Positions 54,414-64,000 of a stretch of 64,000 nt of DNA are shown here, piece by piece (the first letter of the stretch is position 1; every line of letters begins with the position of its first letter). The notes under the pieces are model-generated. The model was not told the origin of the DNA. It saw only the letters and a program-made list of their open reading frames with translations, and made no database searches. The DNA comes from Chitinophaga sp. E66 (GTDB lineage Bacteria; Bacteroidota; Bacteroidia; Chitinophagales; Chitinophagaceae). The stretch is taken from contig CP079103.1 in the NCBI GenBank assembly GCA_019285755.1, forward strand, positions 5,923,001 to 5,987,000, in the 5' to 3' direction. Made by a program: the position numbers and the translations under genes.

Positions 54414-54448
54414 AGAAAGCGGTCCGGGATTATCCCGGACCGCTTTCT
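54414..54448. terminator. Bidirectional intrinsic terminator between kinase and nuclease genes
   Basis: AGAAAGCGGTCCGGGA (54414-54429) pairs perfectly with TCCCGGACCGCTTTCT (54433-54448) over a TTA loop. Both flanks are A/T-rich, so it can end the convergent genes from both sides. Confidence 0.9.
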
Positions 54449-54465
54449 TATATAAGGAAGGTGCC

Positions 54466-55262
54466 CTATCCGAAGATCTCGTTCAGGACCTTTGCCAGGC
54501 GCACGCCGCCTTTGAGGAGCTGGCCGTTCAGGTCGTCCACGAAAAGAAAGTTGTAGCGATAGCTCAGTTTGTCACCGGGGTTGGTGCGGTCGTAGATCTT
54601 GTCACTAAGAACGTGCGATTCCCACATCCAGTCTGCGATACTGCCCTTGCGGATCTCCTGTGCACGGGCGGCGGAAGTTACGCGATGGAGGTTATTGGCG
54701 TATTCTGTGTAGCTGTATTGCTGGAAGTCGATGAGGTGCTCGTCCCATACGCGGTGCAGGTTGGTGGGGCGATCGAACCAGGAAACCTGGATCTTATTGC
54801 CTCCCATATCTTCGTCGCGCCCTACGTGGAGCGGCATATGCATGTCTCCGATCATGTGTACCAGGAAGGTAAGCGCAAAGCGTTTCTGCTGAGCGGTGGA
54901 TTTGGGGTTTTAAGCTGCGCGATCATGGCGACGGTCTGACTGTAGAGGTTCTCGCCTTTCGCTTCTGACATAATACGGTCGAAGTCTGCCCGGGTGCAAT
55001 GGCCGGGGAAGTCGAGGTAATGCCAGGGAGAGGTATGGTTATATTCGCCGGTGGTATCGGATTTGATAAAGTCCGGCCAATTGGCGATCATAGCCAGGCT
55101 TTCGTTGCCGATAATTTTCTGGATGGCGAGCTTCGCTTTATTGCTGAGCCGGAAGCTGGCGATCTCGGCCACCACCCGGTGGCCGGTGGGTCCCCAGGCT
55201 TGCGCCGGCTGCAGGTAAAGGAGTGCGGCGGAAAGCAGCAGTATAGATAAAACCTTTTTCAT
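54466..55262 (-). CDS. S1/P1-type zinc nuclease, exported, frame broken once
   Basis: The start at 55262 (MKKVLSILLLSAALLYLQPAQA) gives a signal peptide with the mature enzyme beginning in WGPTGHRVVAEIA. The N-terminal Trp is a zinc ligand in this family. Other ligands are His in TGHR, Asp in NWPDFIKS, His in SPWHYLD, HMIGDMHMPLHVG and NLHRVWDEHL. One base is missing near 54910, after which the protein continues as STAQQKRFALTFLV. Length is about 265 residues. It cleaves single-stranded DNA and RNA in the periplasm or outside, useful for nucleotide scavenging. It is divergent from uvrB (91 bases), with no functional link required. Confidence 0.9.
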
Positions 55263-55353
55263 GTCAATCGAATTTGTCGAAATTTGGTATCGAAGTTCGT
55301 CATTCCCCATAAAATCCGAAATTCGTTGACCCACAGTAAAAAACGGAAAATGT

Positions 55354-57399
55354 ATGCCATTTAAACTACATGCGCCATATCAACCCTCGGGCGATCAACC
55401 TACCGCTATCGCGCAGCTGACGGAAGGCCTGCAGGACGGAGAGCCCACCCAGACACTGCTTGGTGTGACCGGTTCGGGAAAAACCTTTACGGTGGCTAAC
55501 GTCATCCAGAACGTGCAGAAGCCCACCCTGGTGCTCACCCATAATAAAACCCTCGTTGCCCAGCTCTACGGTGAATTCCGCCAGTTCTTCCCGGAAAACG
55601 CGGTGGAATACTTCGTAAGTTACTACGACTACTACCAGCCAGAGGCCTATATGCCCGTAAGCGACACCTATATCGAAAAGGACCTCGCCATCAACGAAGA
55701 GCTCGATAAACTGCGCCTCCGCGCCACATCGAACCTCCTTTCCGGCAGAAGGGACATCATCGTCGTGGCTTCCGTGTCCTGTATATATGGTATGGGTAAC
55801 CCAACCGACTTCGAGAATGGGATTATCCGGATATTCAAAGGCCAGCAGCTGGGGCGCAATACCCTTTGCATGGGCTTGTAAACGCTCTTTACTCCAGGAC
55901 TACCGGCGATTTCAACCGGGGAAACTTCCGGGTGCAGGGCGACACGGTGGATATTAATCTACCATATGTAGATTATGGCTACCGCATCACCTTCTTTGGT
56001 GATGAAATCGAGGAGATTGAAAGTTTCGACGTTCAAAACGGGAAGCGCATCGGGACTATGGACACTGCCGCCATCTTCCCTGCTAACCTCTACATTGCTC
56101 CGAAAGACATGATGGTGCAGATCCTCCATGAAATACAGGACGAGCTGAATGCCCAGGTAGAGTATTTTAAACGGGAAGGGAAGCTGATCGAAGCACAGCG
56201 ATTGTCCGAGCGGGTCAATTATGATGTGGAAATGATACGGGAACTGGGGTATTGCTCCGGGATCGAGAACTATTCCCGTTTCCTGGACAGGCGTACGCCG
56301 GGAACACGCCCTTTCTGCCTGTTGGACTATTTCCCGAAAGACTTCTTATTAGTTATAGACGAAAGCCACGTAACGATCCCGCAGATCAGCGGTATGTATG
56401 GAGGAGACCGTTCCCGTAAGCTGACATTGGTGGATTTTGGTTTCCGGCTGCCTTCGGCACTGGATAACCGGCCGCTGAATTTCCATGAGTTCGAGGCATT
56501 GCTGAACCAGACGATCTTCGTGAGCGCTACCCCGGGAGAATACGAGCTGCGTCAAACGGAGGGCGTGGTGGTGGAACAAATTGTTCGTCCCACCGGCCTG
56601 CTGGATCCGCCGATCGAGGTACGGCCAAGTAAGAACCAGGTAGACGATCTGCTGGATGAAATCGACAGGACCGTTAAAAGGGCGACCGCGTACTGGTGAC
56701 GACCCTGACCAAGCGGATGGCGGAAGAGATGGACAAATACCTGCATCGTATTAATATTAAGTCGCGGTACATCCATAGCGAGGTTGATACGCTGGAGCGC
56801 GTGGAGATCCTGCGCGACTTGCGGCTGGGGAATATCGACGTGCTGGTTGGAGTAAACTTACTGAGGGAAGGGCTTGACCTGCCCGAGGTGTCTTTAGTGG
56901 CGATCCTGGATGCCGATAAGGAGGGTTTTCTCCGGGACGAGCGTTCCCTGACCCAAACCTCAGGGCGCGCGGCGCGCAACGTGGACGGTAAGGTTATTTT
57001 CTATGCCGACAAGATTACGGACAGCATGCAGCGGACGATCGACGAGACGGACCGCCGCCGGGAAAAGCAGCGAAAGCACAATGAGGAGCATGGCATAACG
57101 CCCAAAACCGTCCGTAAATCGAAGGAGCAGATACTTGGACAGACGTCTGTATTGGAAATCAGGCACTTCGATGAGTCTTCCCTTATGCAGTCCATGATGA
57201 AATGGCTGTTGTGGCCGATGAAGGCAAGGTCTTCAACGCTAATACGGTCCAAAGTATACCGCAGATGGAGAAGAGTATTTCCAAGGTGAAGAAGGATATG
57301 GAGAAGGCGGCGAAAGATCTCGACTTTATGGAAGCGGCACGTTTGCGCGATCAGATGTTTGCCATGCAGCAGGAGCTCGAGAATATGAAGCGGAATTAG
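55354..57399 (+). CDS. uvrB: UvrABC excision repair helicase subunit UvrB, frame broken three times
   Basis: Recognition is secure: GVTGSGKT (residues 37-44), SYYDYYQPEAYMP in the beta-hairpin region, LLVIDESHVTIPQI (DEAD-like motif), SATPGEYEL, VLVTTLTKRMAEEMDKYLH and the C-terminal UVR motif (KDMEKAAKDLDFMEAARLRD). Length is about 682 residues, as expected. Each of the three breaks falls at a run of four identical bases shortened to three: T near 55867 (LLHGLVN restored), G near 56683 (RGDRVLVTTL), A near 57205. Since uvrB is rarely lost, this is the clearest evidence that such breaks are errors. It is a solitary gene. Confidence 0.95.
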
Positions 57400-57814
57400 T
57401 TGCTAAAACAAATAAACCAACATAGAATTATTCATAATATGAATACAGGGATTGTACAGGTTTTTACCAAACAGTACAATCCCTTTTTATATTTAATAAT
57501 TTGACTGGTAAAGGATTGTATCAAGTTTTGCGTTTGTGTAGTAGCACATTCGTACCGGAGATTTAGAATTTCGTTACCGCAGGCTAAAAGTCTTTATAAA
57601 ATATTGATTAATAGTTAGATAAGTCATATAAACCGACTCGTTCCGAAGATCAAATTAGCCTAAAATCAAATGTTATATTATAAAGTGTTATAATTTGACT
57701 GCGATGTTAGTCCTGTAATCGCAAGATTTTTCAATGTTTTCCATTTTTAGGGCGTTCTATTTGAGGTTTTAAATCCCTCACCTACTTTTATTGAGAATTT
57801 TAAAATGAAACGCT
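57400..57814. other. Intergenic region (415 bp) before amt
   Basis: Contains the uvrB terminator near its start, then about 330 bases of AT-rich DNA. No small gene is visible. No exact TAnnTTTG is seen near amt. TTCTATTTG near 57757 is one mismatch away. Nitrogen control sites could not be recognised. Confidence 0.55.
57448..57488 (+). terminator. Intrinsic terminator after uvrB
   Basis: GGGATTGTAC (57448-57457) pairs with GTACAATCCC (57474-57483) over a 16-base loop, followed by TTTTTAT. Confidence 0.87.
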
Positions 57815-59209
57815 ATGAAGAAAACTTCTTTTCAGGACTATCTACCTTTCATCGTTTTGGCCGCACTTGCCGTAATTGGCATTTTTTTGCCAACCCCGAC
57901 AACTTTTGCCGACGCCAGTAAGTATAACGCTGCAGATGTTGCCTGGATTCTGGTAGCCACCTGTCTGGTGTTTTTGATGACCCCGGCCTGTCATTCTTTT
58001 ACGGAGGGATGGTTAACCGGAAGAACATCATCTCTACCATGATGCAGAGCTTCATCGCCACCGGCCTCATCAGTGTGATGTGGGTTGTAGTAGGTTTCAG
58101 CCTGGCATTCGGTGCTTCCCAGAACGGGATTATTGGCGACCCTCCACTTTCTTCTTCTTTAAAGGAGTTCCGGACGGAGCACCCTGGGCCCTCGGCGCTA
58201 CGATTCCCCTCATGCTCTTTGCCCTCTTCCAGCTGAAGTTCGCCGTAATAACCCCGGCGCTGGTAGTGGGAGCTGTGGCAGGTCGTATCCGTTTCACGTC
58301 CTACGTACTTTTCATGGTGCTGTTCAGCCTCCTGGTGTATGCGCCCATCGCACACTGGACCTGGCATCCGGAAGGCATCCTCTTTAAGCTCGGCGTGCTC
58401 GACTTCGCAGGCGGTACGGTAGTACATATTTCTGCTGGTTGCGCTGCCCTCGCCGGTGCGCTGGTGCTTCGCCGCCGGAAAGACCACATCGCTAAAAAAG
58501 AACTGACTCCTGCCAACGTTCCCTTCGTGCTCCCGGGTACCGGTCTGCTCTGGTTTGGATGGTTCGGCTTTAACGCAGGTTCTTCCCTCGGCGCCAATTC
58601 GCTCGCAGTAACAGCCTTCGCTGCTACCAATACCGCTACAGCTGCTGCCGGTCTTTCCTGGATCTTCTTCGATGTGATCCGCGGCCGCAAGCCTTCGGTA
58701 CTTGGCTTCTGCATAGGTGCGGTTGTTGGTCTGGTTGCCATCACCCCTGCTGCAGGATTCGTAGGCGTTCCGCAGTCATTGTTTATCGGTTTTGTTGCGG
58801 CTATCGTTTCTAACCTGGTAGTTCACTTCAAGAATAAATCATCTATCGACGATACGCTGGATGTATTCCCCTGCCATGGTGTAGGCGGTATGGTGGGCAT
58901 GCTGATGACCGGCATCTTTGCTTCCCAGGCTGTTAATCCCGCGCTCACCGAGAGCGGATGGGCTTACGGCAACTTCACCCTCTTCTACAAACAGACCCTC
59001 GGTCTGCTCCTGGTAGTAGGTTACAGCTTCGCGGTATCCTGGGCAATCTTCAAGTTCATCAACTACGTTCACCGCTCCGCGTGTCTGACGAAGAGGAAGA
59101 GCTCGGCCTGGACGTTACCCAGCACAACGAAGAATATCACCCCGCCCCGATGAAAGTGAGCAGCAATGGTGCTCTCACTGAAGAAGAAACCGGCATCCAG
59201 CACGGTTAA
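57815..59209 (+). CDS. amt: Ammonium transporter (Amt/MEP/Rh family), frame broken
   Basis: A long hydrophobic protein of about 466 residues with about eleven membrane helices. Hallmarks are LSFFYGGMVNRKNIISTMMQ (one break near 57980), GTVVHISAGCAALAGA with the first pore His, LPGTGLLWFGWFGFNAGSSL, and DVFPCHGVGGMVGMLMTG with the second pore His. The last part after a break near 59085 is RVSDEEEELGLDVTQHNEEY, a soluble C-terminal tail. Another break is near 58145. Amt moves ammonium into the cell and is usually controlled by PII proteins. No PII gene follows. Instead a porin gene lies downstream. Confidence 0.93.
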
Positions 59210-59266
59210 TTGATTGATCCGATCAGATCCATTCGCAATAGTTAGTTATTTCTTTTGTTTGAAAAA

Positions 59267-59319
59267 CCGGATGTTGTTCGTCGTCATGGCAGAAAAAGCC
59301 ATGATGACGAGCGATCCGG
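59267..59319 (+). promoter_or_regulatory. Large two-part hairpin between amt and the porin gene
   Basis: Inner stem: TCGTCATGGC (59281-59290) pairs with GCCATGATGA (59298-59307, one mismatch or wobble) around AGAAAAA. Outer stem: CCGGAT (59267-59272) pairs with ATCCGG (59314-59319). It lies 98 bases before the porin ATG and has no T run. Confidence 0.55.
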
Positions 59320-59416
59320 GAGTAGTTTGCCCCTACAGCACAGTTAAAATGAGTCAACACCTTAACAAAGCAGCGGAACCCTTTATCATTTTATTAACCA
59401 AAAGTTTAAAATTCCA

Positions 59417-60468
59417 ATGATGAGAAAACGTTTATTCGCGCTCCTGGCTGTCTTTTCCACTGTTGCTGCCTCCGCACAGGACTCCACCCGCCTCCTGCCC
59501 GTTGGCTTCAAGTTGTCCGGCTCAGCCGATGTGTATTATAAGTACAACTTTAATAAGAACGTCTCCGATAATAAGACCAGCTTTACCAACTCCCATAACT
59601 CCTTTGAATTGAACATGCTATCCCTGAAACTGGGAAGCTCTTTCAAGAATGTTGGCATGGTGGCGGATATCGGATTCGGCAAGCGTGCGGAAGATTTCTC
59701 TTATAATGATGACAAAACAAGACTTGCGATCAAACAGCTGTTCGTTTCTTATGCGCCGACCAACTGGCTGAAATTCTCTATGGGTTCTTACAGCACCCAC
59801 GTGGGATATGAGCTGGTGGACGCATATGCAAACAGGAACTACAGCATGTCATATATGTTTTCCTATGGCCCTTTCTTCCACACCGGGGTGAAAGCGGATT
59901 TAACCTTCGGATCGCACAGCTTCATGGTAGGCGTGTTCAATCCGACCGATTTTAAATCTGCTACCTGGGGTGGGATCAAATTTATCGGTGCGCAATATGG
60001 ATTTGCGCCTGCGGAGGTGCCCGTCAAGTTTTACCTGAACTACATCGGCGGCCGCGACACTTTCCAAACCCGCAACGATCAGCTGGACGCGGTGCTCACC
60101 TATCAGCTGACCCCAAATTCGGCTTCGGCTACAACGGAACGTACAGCATGTATAAAAATGGTGTTAATACCAATTGGTACGGTTCCGCGCTCTACCTCAA
60201 TTTCGATCCTACCGAAAGCATTGGTCTGACCCTCCGCGGCGAATATTTCTCCGACAAAGACAACCTGAAGGTATACGGCGACAAGGCTGAATATCCCGAA
60301 GGCGGCAGCATCTTCGCGCTGACGCTCTCCGGGCAGTATAAGGTAGGCGGCTTCACGCTGATCCCCGAGTTCCGGCTCGACCATGGATCTACTGAGATCT
60401 TCAGCAAGGGCGACGTGCCGAAGGCCAATACTGCTAACTTGTTGCTGGCCGCCATCTACAAGTTTTAA
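59417..60468 (+). CDS. Outer-membrane porin (putative beta-barrel porin-2/OmpL-like), frame broken once
   Basis: A signal peptide (MMRKRLFALLAVFSTVAASA) precedes QDSTRLLPVGFKLSGSADVYY, and SADVYYKYNFN is typical of the BBP2 family. Strands continue as LSLKLGSSFKNVGMVADIGF, TNWLKFSMGSYSTHVGYELV and GPFFHTGVKADLTFGSHSFM. After one break near 60115 it ends in ANLLLAAIYKF, with Phe last as in barrel proteins. Length is about 350 residues. Its placement after amt suggests an outer-membrane route for ammonium or other small nitrogen sources, an inference from context. Confidence 0.85.
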
Positions 60469-60522
60469 GGAATCCTAATCACAGGCTCATATAATAAGGT
60501 TTAACCGAACCATTATGCTTAG

Positions 60523-60552
60523 GGGCCGGTTGTTTCAGCCGGCCCTATTTTT
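60523..60552 (+). terminator. Intrinsic terminator after the porin gene
   Basis: GGGCCGG (60523-60529) pairs with CCGGCCC (60539-60545), followed by TATTTTTAT. Confidence 0.83.
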
Positions 60553-60634
60553 ATGCCCATGCAGCCCGTACAGAAAATTTCCCTGGCTTGGCCGGGGTTT
60601 TTGTATCTTTTCTCCCCAAAATGGGCTATCAATT

Positions 60635-61297
60635 ATGCTGCAACGTTCCACACTGAAATTCCTGAAAGACCTCAAACTGAACAATAACAAAACCTGGTTC
60701 GATGAAAACCGGGCCGCTTATCAGCTGGCGAAGGACGATTTCGAAAGCCTGGTGCAGGAGCTGATCGACGGGCTGGCCCGAATGGACCCCGCCATGGAAG
60801 GGCTTACCGTTAAAGAATGCGTATTCCGGATTTATAAGGATGTCCGGTTCTCAAAGGACAAGACACCTTATAAAATAAACATGGCCGCTTCCTTCACGAA
60901 AGGAGGGAAGAAGAGCCCGCTGGCCGGGTTTTACTTTCACCTGGAGCCCGGAGGGCACAGCATGGCCGGCGGCGGCCTGTGGATGCCGGAGCCTCCCGCC
61001 CTAAAGAAGGTACGCCAGGAAATAGATTACAACTTCGCTGAATTCCAGCGAATCGTTGGGGCGAAAGACTTTATCCGCCTGTTTGGAAAAGTAAACGGCG
61101 ATTCGTTGAAAACCTCGCCGCAGGGGTATCATGAAGACAATCCCGCTATCGCTTATCTGAAACTGAAAAGTTGGGTAGTCAGTGCTCATGTCTCTGACGA
61201 GGCGGCTACCCAGCCCACGCTCGTCCGTGAAATTCTTCGCATCTTTTCGGCGATGCAACCATTCATAGGGTTCCTGAATGCGGCACAAGACGAATAG
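60635..61297 (+). CDS. DUF2461 (TIGR02453) family protein
   Basis: An intact gene, 220 residues from the start at 60635, chosen over an in-frame upstream codon that would overlap the porin terminator. Motifs are LKFLKDLKLNNNKTWFDENR, VFRIYKDVRFSKDKTPYKIN, GFYFHLEPGGHSMAGGGLWM and a helical C-terminus. The family is widespread in bacteria and of unknown function. The conserved R-x-Y-x-D-x-R-F-S-x-D-K-x-P-Y-K pattern is complete. No signal peptide, so cytoplasmic. Confidence 0.92.
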   Translation: MLQRSTLKFLKDLKLNNNKTWFDENRAAYQLAKDDFESLVQELIDGLARMDPAMEGLTVKECVFRIYKDVRFSKDKTPYKINMAASFTKGGKKSPLAGFYFHLEPGGHSMAGGGLWMPEPPALKKVRQEIDYNFAEFQRIVGAKDFIRLFGKVNGDSLKTSPQGYHEDNPAIAYLKLKSWVVSAHVSDEAATQPTLVREILRIFSAMQPFIGFLNAAQDE

Positions 61298-61393
61298 TGT
61301 TTTCTCCCCGCCCTGCTAGTTACCGGAGAAGTCTTGGTTCTCAAGCGCTTCCGGCAACTAGGCTGCTGCAGCAAAAATAGTAAAGACAGTAAA

Positions 61394-61645
61394 TCAATTC
61401 TTGTGTATCAAAAACTCAAATGGACGCGATTTACGGTTCTTTAATAAATTTTCCTTGTCCGTCCTCGTCTGCGCAAAGCGCTGGTTATACACATTCGCCA
61501 CTTCGATGATCGGCATAATGCCATCCATCGTATCCTTCTGATCCACGATATTCATGATGCGGGAAACCTGTGAGGAAAAGTTAGTGCTCCATTCTTCGGT
61601 AAACTTATGCATTAACAAAAGTTCACGATTTGCGTTGGTTTTCAT
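61394..61645 (-). CDS. Small hypothetical protein, 83 residues
   Basis: The frame MKTNANRELLLMHKFTEEWS, then SNFSSQ-like polar residues and RIMNIVDQKDTMDGIMPIIE, is helical, with a balanced composition and no signal peptide. It is unbroken, and its codon use fits the surroundings better than any other frame here. I do not recognise it. It could equally be a conserved small protein or a chance frame in an AT-rich spacer. Confidence 0.45.
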   Translation of the reverse strand: MKTNANRELLLMHKFTEEWSTNFSSQVSRIMNIVDQKDTMDGIMPIIEVANVYNQRFAQTRTDKENLLKNRKSRPFEFLIHKN

Positions 61646-62069
61646 AGGATAAAAAGGGTGTTTAATTTGATAGATTAGTTTTCATGGATAATACAGATAA
61701 AGAATTTATTAGCATAGGATTGTATTGTCAAAGGTGACGTATATCCTCACAAATCTATACTACTTCCGTGTAGTTTTTAGTCCAAAGTGCATTAACAAAA
61801 AATGATGAAAGCAGGCACAGTAAACGCATTGCGCGTTTTGTTAATAGAGTCGACAGTATTCGTGTATGCCTCGTCGTATGTATGACGGGGAAGTGAATTT
61901 AAATTAAAATAAATCAAATTCCAAATGTTCAACCATGCAATCCGTTGAGAATAAATGACACATGGCGGAGTTATGCGTATAGTTGAATGATAATGAATGA
62001 AAATCGGTAAAATATATTTTTTTGTTAACGGATTGAACTGCAAGATGATAGCAGTTTACATCCAAAAAT
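61646..62069. other. Intergenic region (about 424 bp), AT-rich
   Basis: No gene, terminator or repeat could be supported. An 83-codon minus-strand frame (61792-62043) was considered and rejected for its composition. Confidence 0.55.
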
Positions 62070-62095
62070 AACGGCGCGGATCATTCCGCGCCGTT
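62070..62095 (-). terminator. Intrinsic terminator after asd
   Basis: AACGGCGCGGA (62070-62080) pairs with TCCGCGCCGTT (62085-62095) over a TCAT loop. On the minus strand a TATTTTTGG tail follows. Confidence 0.87.
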
Positions 62096-62121
62096 GTGGA
62101 TAACTATTTTACCGGTAATAC

Positions 62122-63108
62122 TTACAGCCAGTTCTTTCCACTGAGGTATTCCGCGATTTGTACAGCGTTGGTAGCCGCGCCTTTACGCAGGTTATCTGCA
62201 ACGATCCACAGGTTTAATGTATTCGCCTGTGTTTCATCGCGACGGATACGCCCTACGAATACTTCATCTTTATCGTGCGCGTCTTTCGGCATCGGGTATT
62301 GAGCTTTAGAAGGATCGTCTACCACGATCACACCCGGTGTTTGTGAGAGGATGTTACGCACTTCAGCCAGATCGAAGTCTTTATCGAACTCGATGTTCAC
62401 GCTTTCGCTATGCCCGCCCATCACAGGGATGCGCACAGTCGTCGCCGTTACTTTCACTTTCTCATCGCCCATGATCTTCACGGTCTCATTAACCATTTTC
62501 ATTTCTTCTTTGGTATAACCGTTGTCGAGGAACACGTCGATTTGTGGAATAACGTTCAGGTCGATCTGGTAAGCATATGCTTTTTCGCCTTCCACACCCT
62601 GGCGTTCGTTCATGAGTTGGTTCACAGCTTTCACGCCCGTGCCGGTTACGGATTGATAGGTGGACACCACCACGCGGTTGATACCATATTTATCATGGAG
62701 CGGTTTCAGCACGATCACCATCTGGATGGTGGAACAGTTAGGATTCGCAATGATCTTATCTTCGGGCGTGAGCACGTCCGCATTCACTTCGGGAACCACC
62801 AGTTTCTTGGCAGGATCCATACGCCAGGCGGAAGAGTTGTCGATCACAGTTATACCTGCTTCCGCGAATTTGGGCGCCCACTCGGTGGAGGTGCTGCCGG
62901 CGGAAAAGATGGCAACATTCGGTTTCATTCCAATAGCCGTATCAGCGGTCACTACCTTGTACGGCTTACCCTTGTACATAACTTCCTTGCCAACAGATTT
63001 TTCGGAAGCGACAGGGATCAGTTCCGTCACTGGGAAATTCCTTTCCGCGAGTACTTGCAACATTTTAGTGCCTACCAGGCCGGTGGCACCAACTACAGCT
63101 ACTTTCAT
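62122..63108 (-). CDS. asd: Aspartate-semialdehyde dehydrogenase
   Basis: Intact, 328 residues. The enzyme reduces aspartyl phosphate to aspartate semialdehyde with NADPH, feeding lysine/diaminopimelate, threonine and methionine synthesis in the cytoplasm. The nucleotide-binding loop is VGATGLVGTKML at residues 6-17. The catalytic Cys125 is in IANPNCSTIQM, and the substrate/catalytic His is in VMGGHSESVN. STYQSVTGTG is the usual core motif. It stands alone, with its own promoter element and terminator, not in an operon with other amino-acid genes. Confidence 0.96.
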   Translation of the reverse strand: MKVAVVGATGLVGTKMLQVLAERNFPVTELIPVASEKSVGKEVMYKGKPYKVVTADTAIGMKPNVAIFSAGSTSTEWAPKFAEAGITVIDNSSAWRMDPAKKLVVPEVNADVLTPEDKIIANPNCSTIQMVIVLKPLHDKYGINRVVVSTYQSVTGTGVKAVNQLMNERQGVEGEKAYAYQIDLNVIPQIDVFLDNGYTKEEMKMVNETVKIMGDEKVKVTATTVRIPVMGGHSESVNIEFDKDFDLAEVRNILSQTPGVIVVDDPSKAQYPMPKDAHDKDEVFVGRIRRDETQANTLNLWIVADNLRKGAATNAVQIAEYLSGKNWL

Positions 63109-63136
63109 GATTTTGATTAAGATTTAAAAAGAGACC

Positions 63137-63144
63137 CAAAATTA
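63137..63144 (-). promoter_or_regulatory. Candidate -7 element for asd (TAATTTTG)
   Basis: On the minus strand TAATTTTG matches TAnnTTTG, 28 bases upstream of the asd start codon. A -33 TTG at the standard distance is not evident. Confidence 0.4.
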
Positions 63145-63207
63145 ATACATCAAACGACAATTTTGATATATTCGGTGATATTGTTGACCCATTAAAAATT
63201 GTATTAT

Positions 63208-64000
63208 ATGCAATGCATTGTTTGTGCCCTCGCGCTGATGAGCGCGCCGTGCGCCGATACCTCGTATCCGCTGCCGCACGATGTCATTATCCACGAAATC
63301 ATGACGGACCCTTCGCCCCGGTTTCCCTGCCGGAGCACGAGTTCATTGAACTGAGGAACCTGTCTCCCCGCACCGTAAACCTCGCGGGATGGAAGGTCCG
63401 TGGTAACGGCGGCTCGGCCACGCTCCCCGCTTACTCCCTGGAGCCCGGCGGCTATGTGGTGGTGGCTCCACGCAAAGGCGCCCCGCTCTTTCAGCCATCT
63501 GTGGATGCAGGCAGCTTCTTCGCACTCCATAACGACGAGGACCTCCTTTCCTGGAATCCCCCTCGGGCCAGGTGATCCATGCCGTTTCGGTGGATATGCG
63601 GCTCTTCGCCGGCAGCTTTAAATCCTCCGGTGGCTGGAGCCTCGAAATGAAAGACCCCCGCTATCCCTGCGCCGGTCACTCGAACTGGGCCTACTCAAAC
63701 GACCCTTCCGGCGGAACGCCCGGCCGCGCGAATTCCGCGGCGGAAGGTATCCCGGAGCCTCCGCTGCCAGGCCTCCTCCGGTCCACAACGCCCGACAGCC
63801 AGCACGTGCGCCTGCATTTCAGCGCCCCGATAGACAGCGCTACCGCCTCAGCAGCCACCTATGAGGGCCGCTCCATTCGCAGCGCAACGCCGGAGCGCCC
63901 GGAGTTCACGACGATTCTCCTGGAACTTGGTACCCCCTGGAACCCGGAGAGATCTTCCGCCTGCGTGCCTCCGCCCTGCACGACTGCCAGGGCCGGGAGA
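63208..64000 (+). CDS. Lamin-tail-domain secreted protein (3' partial, frame broken)
   Basis: The start at 63208 gives a short hydrophobic N-terminus (MQCIVCALALMSAPCADT). The lamin tail domain follows: VIIHEIMTDPSPPVSLPEHE, FIELRNLSPRTVNLAGWKVR, LEPGGYVVVAPRKGAPLF. After breaks near 63323 and 63557 it goes on as GQVIHAVSVDMRLFAGSFKS and a pattern of Ig-like strands (HVRLHFSAPIDSATASAATY). The frame is open to base 64000, so the C-terminus is missing. In Bacteroidota such proteins are large, exported and often end with a T9SS sorting domain. Whether this one does cannot be seen. Confidence 0.8.

Noticed and set aside
55354..57399. Reading uvrB as a pseudogene
   Set aside because: All three breaks are one-base losses in runs of four, and every domain is intact across them, so error is far more likely.
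61792..62043. 83-codon minus-strand frame
   Set aside because: Ile/Asn/Tyr-rich translation of AT-rich spacer with no family character.
62410..63120. Long plus-strand open frame across asd
   Set aside because: It is antisense to an intact asd gene with all motifs. His/Phe-rich nonsense composition.

Overview
The window looks like chromosomal DNA of a Bacteroidota bacterium, most likely Chitinophagaceae (Chitinophaga-like). Evidence: SusC/SusD with a FecI-type sigma factor and FecR, type IX secretion (T9SS) partners (PorP/SprF, a PorE-like OmpA protein, a CHU_C-type sorting domain), many outer-membrane barrels and SCSK-type lipoproteins, few Shine-Dalgarno sites, and TAnnTTTG-type -7 promoter elements. 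I see no rRNA, tRNA, transposase, phage gene or CRISPR array.

The main caveat is sequence quality. Most genes are broken into two or more frames by single-base indels, usually one base lost from a run of 2-6 identical bases. The protein continues without loss across nearly every break, even in uvrB, amt and nagA. I therefore annotate whole genes across the breaks and treat the breaks as probable sequencing or consensus errors, not pseudogenes. About 80-90 such breaks can be inferred. Exact start, stop and length values carry an uncertainty of a few bases.

Layout. 1-2.7 kb: membrane-linked AraC regulator (5' end outside), S41 peptidase, stand-alone LytTR protein. 2.7-3.2 kb: intergenic region with two 11-bp tandem arrays. 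3.2-4.5 kb: lipoprotein and YkuD_2 protein. 4.5-14.8 kb: glycan locus with GH9 hydrolase, ECF sigma factor, FecR, SusC, SusD and NagA, suggesting an amino-sugar glycan. 14.8-18.4 kb: lipoprotein, ECF sigma factor with a membrane protein carrying a C-terminal barrel, RDD protein. 18.4-23.9 kb: coupled operon SpoIIM, DUF4129, DUF4350, MoxR, DUF58. 24-31.1 kb: TonB-receptor-like barrel, SDR enzyme, OmpA protein, an inverted 11-bp repeat structure, Dps, transglutaminase-like membrane protein. 31.2-33.7 kb: STAND-like NTPase.

34.4-52.6 kb is the centrepiece: a secreted repeat protein of about 5,000 residues with about 35 Ig-like modules, 11 copies of a Cys-x-x-Cys module and a type B T9SS sorting domain, followed by its probable export/anchoring partners PorP/SprF and a PorE-like protein. 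52.7-64 kb is mostly housekeeping: lipoprotein, PfkB kinase, S1/P1 nuclease, UvrB, ammonium transporter with a porin, DUF2461 protein, aspartate-semialdehyde dehydrogenase, and the start of a lamin-tail-domain protein that runs off the end.
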